From positions 105,945,450-106,009,449 of the forward strand of contig CM066992.1 in assembly GCA_033977485.1 (NCBI GenBank): a stretch of 64,000 nucleotides of DNA, written 5' to 3'. The stretch comes from Hydrangea macrophylla. Lineage: Eukaryota > Streptophyta > Magnoliopsida > Cornales > Hydrangeaceae. This document shows, in pieces, positions 57,515 to 64,000 of the stretch; the stretch's first letter is position 1; each line of letters starts with the position of its first letter. Both the position numbers and the translations under genes were made by a program. The notes under the pieces are model-generated. The model was not told the DNA's origin, did no database searches, and saw only the letters and a list, made by a program, of their open reading frames with translations.

Positions 57515-60470
57515 GACAACTTATTCTGAACTTACTTTCACAATACAAACCACACTTCCACTGCGCTTTTTGATACTGTAACATCGTCACCTTACGGCCT
57601 CATAGTAACGTTGTCGCCTTATGGCCTCATAGTATTGTCGTTACCTTACGGCCTCATAGTAACATCGTCACCTTACGGCCTTATAGTAACATTGTCGCCT
57701 TACGGCCTCATAATCCAAATAGCACGATGGAGGAATTGGCTCGATCGTCTATACCCTCACTGGTGAATCACCACCTAACGAGTGGCACGTCAGAATACTA
57801 ATTGCGAAACGGCAAGCATGGCGGCAAAGGCAGGCATCATGTGTACTATCACGGAAACCCACCGCAGAGGACGATACATTAGTAACTGACTAGCGCATGA
57901 TATACAGCATGACGGCAACCCATACAACGTGTGTACTATCGCCAGTAAAACCCCTCAGACGACTAGTACATTAGAGCACTAATTGCTAAGCAGTTCGACA
58001 GTAAACCCAAACGCATGTACCATCTCCGGCATTTACAAGGACGGCTGGCACAATAGCAGCTCTAACTGTTCTCTTACTATTATAATCACAATATTCTACA
58101 TTTCAATCATACTGTCCCGTTATCACGTATCTTTACCAACTTGAAGGGTTTCCAAAACGTAACGACCCATGACTCACGACACAAGAATCCCAATTGTATT
58201 AACTCCCAACTACCCAGACTCCCAACATTTCAATTCACGACCTCACTTGGTCGGAGTCACTGACACTAACACTGATTGCATGTACTGACACCGTGATGTA
58301 ATTCTCAATTACATGATTCTTGATATCATAACTACATTGGGTAAGGCATATAAATGAAATCCTTAACATACTCTTTATTCATATTAGCACATTTAGATAT
58401 GGTTATCAAGGCAATAATAGCAACGTGCTCATATAATCAACATTGATATACAAAACGTACAAACTAACTTTCCATAATCGATTATTCATCACCACTATCA
58501 CATATAGTTCTTTTCTTTTACTTCTTATCAATATATCATAGTAATATCTAACATGCTTGTCTTATAACAATCAATTCCATAATATATATATAATGTAAAC
58601 ATCAAGGCACATCGAATAACCATCATAAGTACAGTACATACATACAAATACTCTAGTAGTCATTATGTATATTGAGAGTGAGGTTAGAAACACTCACCTG
58701 GATGTCTTGTCAAGCTTAGGACTCTCCGAACAGCGGATAAGGCACAGTCCTACAACGTTTAATAGAATAACGATGATGAAGCCTATGTGTTAGTGATAGG
58801 GGTATAATGGTAATTTTACCAAATGAGGATATAAACCTCAAAATAGTGATCTACGTGTCATCCTAAGTCCAATGCCATTGACTAGACTCAAATTGGAGTC
58901 CGTCACATAAAAGGCTGGATTTTCTATACCAGTGAAGGCCCTACAGGTAAGCTGTATTTTTTACCGCATCGAAAGGTCTCCAAATTCAAAGGAATATTTT
59001 TAGGCATTATTCTAAGACTCTAGGAACTGATAACACATTTTTTTGAGCTACGGTTTATTTACTACGAATTATTAAAGTCATATTTATATATTTATAGTAT
59101 TCGGAGTCCCATAATTATATAATATAATTTAGAAGGACAAGAGGTCCTTAGAAATATTTATATTAAATACTAGACATTAAAATAGGCTAGTGATATTTTT
59201 CTCATAATTTTGGGGACTCGTTTGATAAAAACATTAATTAAGTTACTCTTTGATAATTATTAAAAGTAATAAAGTATAGTTTTATAATTTGATAATTATA
59301 AAACATGGTAAAATAATATTAGGAACGTATTCCTAATTTTTAGAATTTAAAACACTTTAATAAATATTTATTATCTATTTTAACAGAAGTAAAACTTATT
59401 TAGTATTTGTCGAATACTAAATATATATATTACATACAAATAAATAAATAAGTTAAGTATTCTTTAATTAGTATAAAAATATATATATTAGACTACTTAA
59501 TTAATTAATTAATTAATTAATACATACATAAACTGGGTTTATGTACTAATAAAAGACCTTAATTATTAATTATAGAATAATTACTAATCAGGAAATATTA
59601 ATAATAATTCATTATTTACTAAAATAATTAACCGAATAATAACTAATATTTTAAAATATAAAATGTACCAATTTACAATATAAGTCGGATTAATCATAAA
59701 TCATAACCATACTATACTTTAAATATTTACAATAATGCTTGTTTATTAATTATGGTATAACTAATAATCAATAAATTATTAACCAAATAACAAGTGGATA
59801 TTTTAAATATGCATACACTAATTTACCAATTAAACTGGATTAATATTAATTTAACACACAAGGCGACGTGATATTTATTACATACTAACTAAACATAAAC
59901 AATGACTAATTCTTACCGTACATACAAACCAATTAAATACACCATAGAAGATCTCGTGGCAACTTCTTCTTCTCCCTTCACAATTCACGAACTATTCGTG
60001 ATACACATATATACATAATAAGTTATATATACATATTTATATACAAGCACTTAAACATTAATAACTTCTTCGGTACTCATCGAAAATTTGCAAACTTTAA
60101 GTCGAAATCGAGTGCCTCGACGAGCCCGATCCAACGGTATAGGTCTTGAAGCCTAACTCTTAACGGTATATCCGTACGGGGGCAAAAACAATCTCAATCG
60201 AAAAAGAATAATCGAATCGTAGGTCGACCAAACGTGGTCTAAGCTTCGAGCCGTTCATCGAGGGTCTTAAGGGGGTTGGTAGGGTCATTTTAGCGTTGGT
60301 TTTACGGGTTTTGGTGATGGCCAAAAAATCGAGCTCGTACGAGCTTTCATGGTGGTCCGGCCTTGGCAGGGCCTACGGGACTGTTCGGGGTGTGCGTGAG
60401 GGTGTGTGTGTGAGTCTAGAGTGTACAGAAAAATACAGACGGGGTGGGCGGTGTTACCTTCCTCGGTGTG
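57515..60470 (-). other. Older gypsy LTR, right part, and AT-rich sequence
   Basis: It resumes the sequence interrupted at 45992. It holds the repeats at 57580-57712, a segment near 58680 resembling LTR leader sequence (TTAGAAACACTCACCTGG), long AT-rich DNA and a TTAA microsatellite at about 59495-59521. GGTGTTACCTTCCTC near 60452 could mark the LTR end beside a purine tract, but this is uncertain. No gene is seen; short frames at 60285-60675 are not supported. Confidence 0.35.
57580..57712. repeat. About 27-30-bp tandem repeat, CGTCACCTTACGGCCTCATAGT
   Basis: Five units, each with AT.GTC.CCTTACGGCCTCATAG, period about 27-30 bp. It interrupts the older LTR. Confidence 0.85.
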
Positions 60471-62516
60471 TGTCACAGCCCGGTCCCACAATAGCGGAAC
60501 CGGAGCCCGTGGCACGCCACCGAGGCTAAACCAATTCATTAATATTCCCAAAATTAGGTTTGAAGAACACACGCAGCGAAAAAACAAAGCACATTTTAAA
60601 ACCAGAGGTTCAATCGACTGCTCAGTCGACTGCTCAGTCGACTGCTCAGTCGACAGAGGAAGGCAGGGAATTTAATAGCAATTCCAGTCGACTGAGGCTA
60701 GGGGGTCCAGTCGACTGAGGCGGGGTCCAGTCGACTGCTTTTGCTAAAATAAGAAGCAGTAGCTAACAAACACAGGGGTTCAGTAGACTGAACACAGGAC
60801 CAGTCGACTGCTCCCCTGACAGCAGCCCAATCTGCAGAATTTCAAGTTTAAAAGCTTTCTAACTATCACCAATGATCAACCACTCAATCCAAACTCAATC
60901 CAAAGTAATCTTAACTGTATTAAAACATTTCTAAAGCAGGATTACAGCATGTTACTAACTATTACAACGGTTTAAAATCCATTCTAACATACCAAATTAA
61001 ACATGGGTTAAAACAACCAAATTCTTATTACAACATTCCTATTATCCCAAAACTACAAGATTTACATTCAAGTTGCCTTCCAAAAGAACTCCCAACCCAC
61101 GTGCTCACTTCTGCGATTCCTCGCCAGCATTTACACCTGAAATGGTTATTTGAATAACCACACATATTTCGATTTGTTTAAGCTAAAGCTTAGTGAATGA
61201 AACAACATATGTACATGAATGATAAACATGTTTGCATTCACATCTCTACATTTCATACTAGTCGCCTGAGACTCACGTGCCCGTCCATACTCCCAATCCG
61301 CGACTCCTCGCCAATAAGTCCACACAAAAGGGTAAGACCCACGATTCTTCTCTTCAATCGTGCAACCTTAATGCCTATATCGGCTCCACAAAATGGCACG
61401 GTGACCACGTGCTCCTTCTGACCCAAATAAGCAACTTAACATGCTCAAATACATATCACCATACTCGCGGTAATCAAAACATATCACCATGCTATTGGAC
61501 CTACTTATCAATATAAATGCCCAATATGAACTACACAAGATATCTCTATGAATTAATACATGCTATTCAAACATAACATGAATACATGCCAAGAAATCAT
61601 TCCGAAACATAGTTGAATCACTCACCTCCAAATAACGCTCCTATACTTCAATCTGAAGAAAACTCGTGCACAAAGAACGTGCAGAAATCCGTCTAGTACA
61701 ATTCCTATGGATCAAAATTCCTTTTATCAACTTTTATGAAAAATTCTAGAAAATAACTTTTCGAAAAACTTAGCCAAACAGGCCCTAATAGGTATCAAAA
61801 CGAAGCTCTTACCTCGAGGAGCTCGAATATGAAATCTGGGAGAAAATAAACTGACGGAAGGTCGTCGTTTGGCGTCGCAAAGCTTAAAGCAACTAAATCC
61901 CCCTTTGGCCTCCCTTTTGGCCTCCTCTTTGGAATTAGGCTAGAAGTTATGAAAAACCTAAAGTCATCACTTCCTATATATAGGCAAGACTATTGAGAAT
62001 TTACGTTTGCCTCCCCACGAGTTTTCAAAACTCCTAATCAGTCTCTGAAACTTTCTATACAGCTTAGTCATAGCTTTACGAGTGAAACTTCGAAATTATA
62101 AAAGTTTTCGACTAAGTTTCGTTTGGTCGCTAAAACGCGAATTTCTATATGACGTTTCCGAAGTTGCTAATTAGCCTACCAAATTAATAGCGTGTTCATT
62201 CGTTCTCACCAGGATACTAAATCTAACAACAGAAATATATTCTAAAACATAAAATAATACAGGTATTGCAATACACAGGTAAACATTTTTTTTCAGATAA
62301 ACATTTAAAATGTTCCACAGTAACCATCTCATACTCGGAGAGACGTCAAAACAATAAATCCTCAATCACAATAGTTTCAAAGGGTTCTCTAATACAGACA
62401 CCCAAATCAACTCGTGAGTCAAAACTCACCCAACCATGTGCCAAAAGACACGCCACATCACATTACCATGCATGACAATGTAATGAAATTGAAATAACAC
62501 AAATGCGGGTGTTATA
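60471..62516 (-). repeat. LTR of a third gypsy family (minus orientation)
   Basis: Plus-strand ends are TGTCACAGCCCGGTCCC and CAAATGCGGGTGTTATA. On the sense strand the start is TATAACACCCGC, TGTAACACCC with one change. The adjoining CTCTCCCCTTT to the right is a polypurine tract read on the minus strand, so this is the 3' LTR of an element extending to the right. Confidence 0.78.
60605..60830. repeat. Cluster of CAGTCGACTG palindromes
   Basis: A perfect 10-bp palindrome CAGTCGACTG recurs: three complete copies at a 12-bp period (TCAGTCGACTGC units, about 60613-60650) with partial copies on either side, then copies spaced about 20-30 bp at 60686-60730, and one near 60801, with a variant CAGTAGACTG near 60781. 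Confidence 0.9.
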
Positions 62517-64000
62517 ATACTCTCCCCTTTAAAAGAAGTTTGTCCCCAAACTTTCAGTACCATCTCATCAATTCACAAAGACTTTCTCACAAGTACTGCC
62601 AACGTTCATTCATCACAACCCACACATCTCTACTGAGATATTATAATCTCATGAGGAAAAAAAAATAAATCCTCAAACTCTGAAGGAAAATAAATCCCCA
62701 GAGTTCCTGTCTCAATCCGATTAAAGCTTCAAACCTCATTCTAGTAATTATCGAACTACTTTGATAAGTAAGGACATCAATGCCTGAGTAGACATACTCA
62801 AAAGTCAAATCTGACATTTCCCATCACATCACCAACCCATACATGCTTTTCATTGTACTTGTCACATATCTTTTCTGAACTCAAAAGTCTCATCACAACA
62901 CCCAAGTCAAAGGAAATAACTCCTCTCACTTCCACCCATCTTCCCTTTAGACTAAAAGTCGTTTCCAACACGTCTCAACTGGGTAACAACCATACCTAGT
63001 TCTTCATCTCGAAGTGAACCAAACTGAGTACTTTCATGCATATATACTATGTCGATAAGTCAATGCCTCAACCAACTATTTCATATACCATAGATTTAAT
63101 CCCTTATCATGCTAATCGCGAAATACTTGTAGAACGATAACACGTTTTCAAAGGACTTTCATTCCTTTTCAAATTCCATTCGGTTTAATCCAACCTCGTA
63201 TTATACTTCCAATCATACATGCCTCGTAAGATACTATCCAGATTCTTAACTGAAAATTTCATATCACTCTACTTCTTCGAGCCCACCTGATGTCTCGAAT
63301 AGTTAAACACACTTGCCCCTTTATCTCTCGCATTCTGTACTCAAACTATCGTCGATTAACGTAGAAGATTAAATGTTACACCTTCAATTTAAAACTTGTA
63401 ACAAAGTCAATTACATATTCTCCCTTTTGTTTTTAAATTAAATCATTTTAAAATTTTGCATAATATTTTCACATATAGTTACCCCAATATCCGTCGCAAC
63501 AATTAACGATGTGAACCCAAACTTGACTTAGTCAATCATACACATACCATAGAGTTTATAAAATGTACTCCCATGTTCATAACATACCTCGTTCATGTCT
63601 TAAACCCTTGGTCATTCACAATCCATTCTTATTTACGTAGTGTACACACACCCAGAGCCAATTATTTTTCTATCCAAAATCTCAACAACAATGTACTCCA
63701 TTCCCATCTCATACCTCACTCGTATACTATCCTTTGGTCTATCAGTCCATGTAGATCCACCACCATTTACGTAGTAATATGACTCCATGAGTCTCTAGTG
63801 TTTCACTTCCACCCTCACACAAGCTCATACCAGGCATACTCATGTATCGCAACTCTTACTGAATTTCTGACTGCCCTTTACACTAAACATATATTCCTTG
63901 TATAACATCTCAAGGTTTCATACCTTATTTAACGATTTAGTATTTCATAACTCTAGTCAACCTGACTTAACTCCAATTCAGATTCTCTAATCCTTTATAT
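62517..64000 (-). mobile_element. 3' interior of the third gypsy element
   Basis: Next to the LTR lie the polypurine tract (CTCTCCCCTTT, 62520-62530) and a hairpin at 62536-62553 matching the Tekay-type arrangement. The rest to the window end is AT-rich with no pol reading in any frame, so either a long 3' UTR or heavy decay. Coding sequence, if present, lies right of the window. Confidence 0.5.
62536..62553 (-). promoter_or_regulatory. GNRA-capped hairpin of the third gypsy element
   Basis: On the sense strand AAGTTTG-GGGA-CAAACTT is a perfect 7-bp stem with the same GGGA loop as 48931-48948, just before the polypurine tract. Three of seven base pairs differ from the Tekay copy, all compensated. 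Confidence 0.7.

Noticed and set aside
60285..60675. Frames of 77-100 residues on both strands
   Set aside because: No recognised domain; they cross an LTR boundary and the palindrome cluster.

Overview
The window is nuclear DNA of a flowering plant, probably a eudicot, from a retrotransposon-rich, gene-poor region. The evidence is dominant Ty3/gypsy and Ty1/copia elements with plant-type features (LTRs of 2 to 3 kb, Tekay/Del-type chromodomain polyprotein, Ogre/Tat-type Gag and primer site), a plant RTE LINE, a tRNA-derived SINE, MITEs, a Helitron-like end and many CT/GA microsatellites. No species is assigned and no intact host gene was found. Almost every coding region is a broken transposon gene.

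Positions 1-28123 are a nest of insertions. A copia element (Copia-1; RNase H end at 24510-24896, 3' LTR at 27972-28123) was hit by an Ogre/Tat-like gypsy element (Ogre-2; internal 3' region at 1-1645 and 18500-21269, 3' LTR at 21270-24507). Ogre-2 was hit by a second Ogre-like element (Ogre-1, 1646-18499, TSD GGGAC). Ogre-1 kept LTRs, primer site and a broken gag but has no pol, and was itself hit by a solo LTR (8657-11561). Another solo LTR of the same family sits in Copia-1 (24897-27931). Both Ogre elements carry different tandem-repeat arrays in their 3' regions, including about 1.8 kb of tiny stem-loops in Ogre-2.

Positions 28124-45243 are a mosaic of old pieces: a probable gypsy LTR remnant, microsatellites, a 44-codon small heat-shock protein fragment, a second copia element (Copia-2, 31475-35190) holding a 5'-truncated RTE LINE with a 16-bp TSD and two DNA-transposon inserts, a complete minus-strand SINE with a 15-bp TSD, a hAT-like element, a probable Helitron with first-exon-like fragments, a MULE-type MITE with a 10-bp TSD, splice-site-bearing gene scraps near 43.4-43.9 kb, and an RNase H-domain remnant.

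Positions 45244-60470 are an older minus-strand LTR interrupted by a young full-length minus-strand Tekay/Del-type chromovirus (45993-57514). Its two roughly 3 kb LTRs are nearly identical. It has a tRNA-iMet-type PBS, a polypurine tract, an extra intact 201-codon leader ORF, and one gag-pol frame broken by six stops and one 2-bp frameshift. A third gypsy LTR of another family (60471-62516) and its adjoining noncoding interior run to the window end.

The strongest unexplained signals are: a GNRA-capped RNA hairpin between pol stop and PPT whose stem covaries between two gypsy families; the stem-loop arrays of the Ogre elements; CpG-dense palindromic modules kept in all four Tekay-family LTRs; the unexplained 201-codon leader ORF; and a cluster of CAGTCGACTG palindromes in the third LTR.
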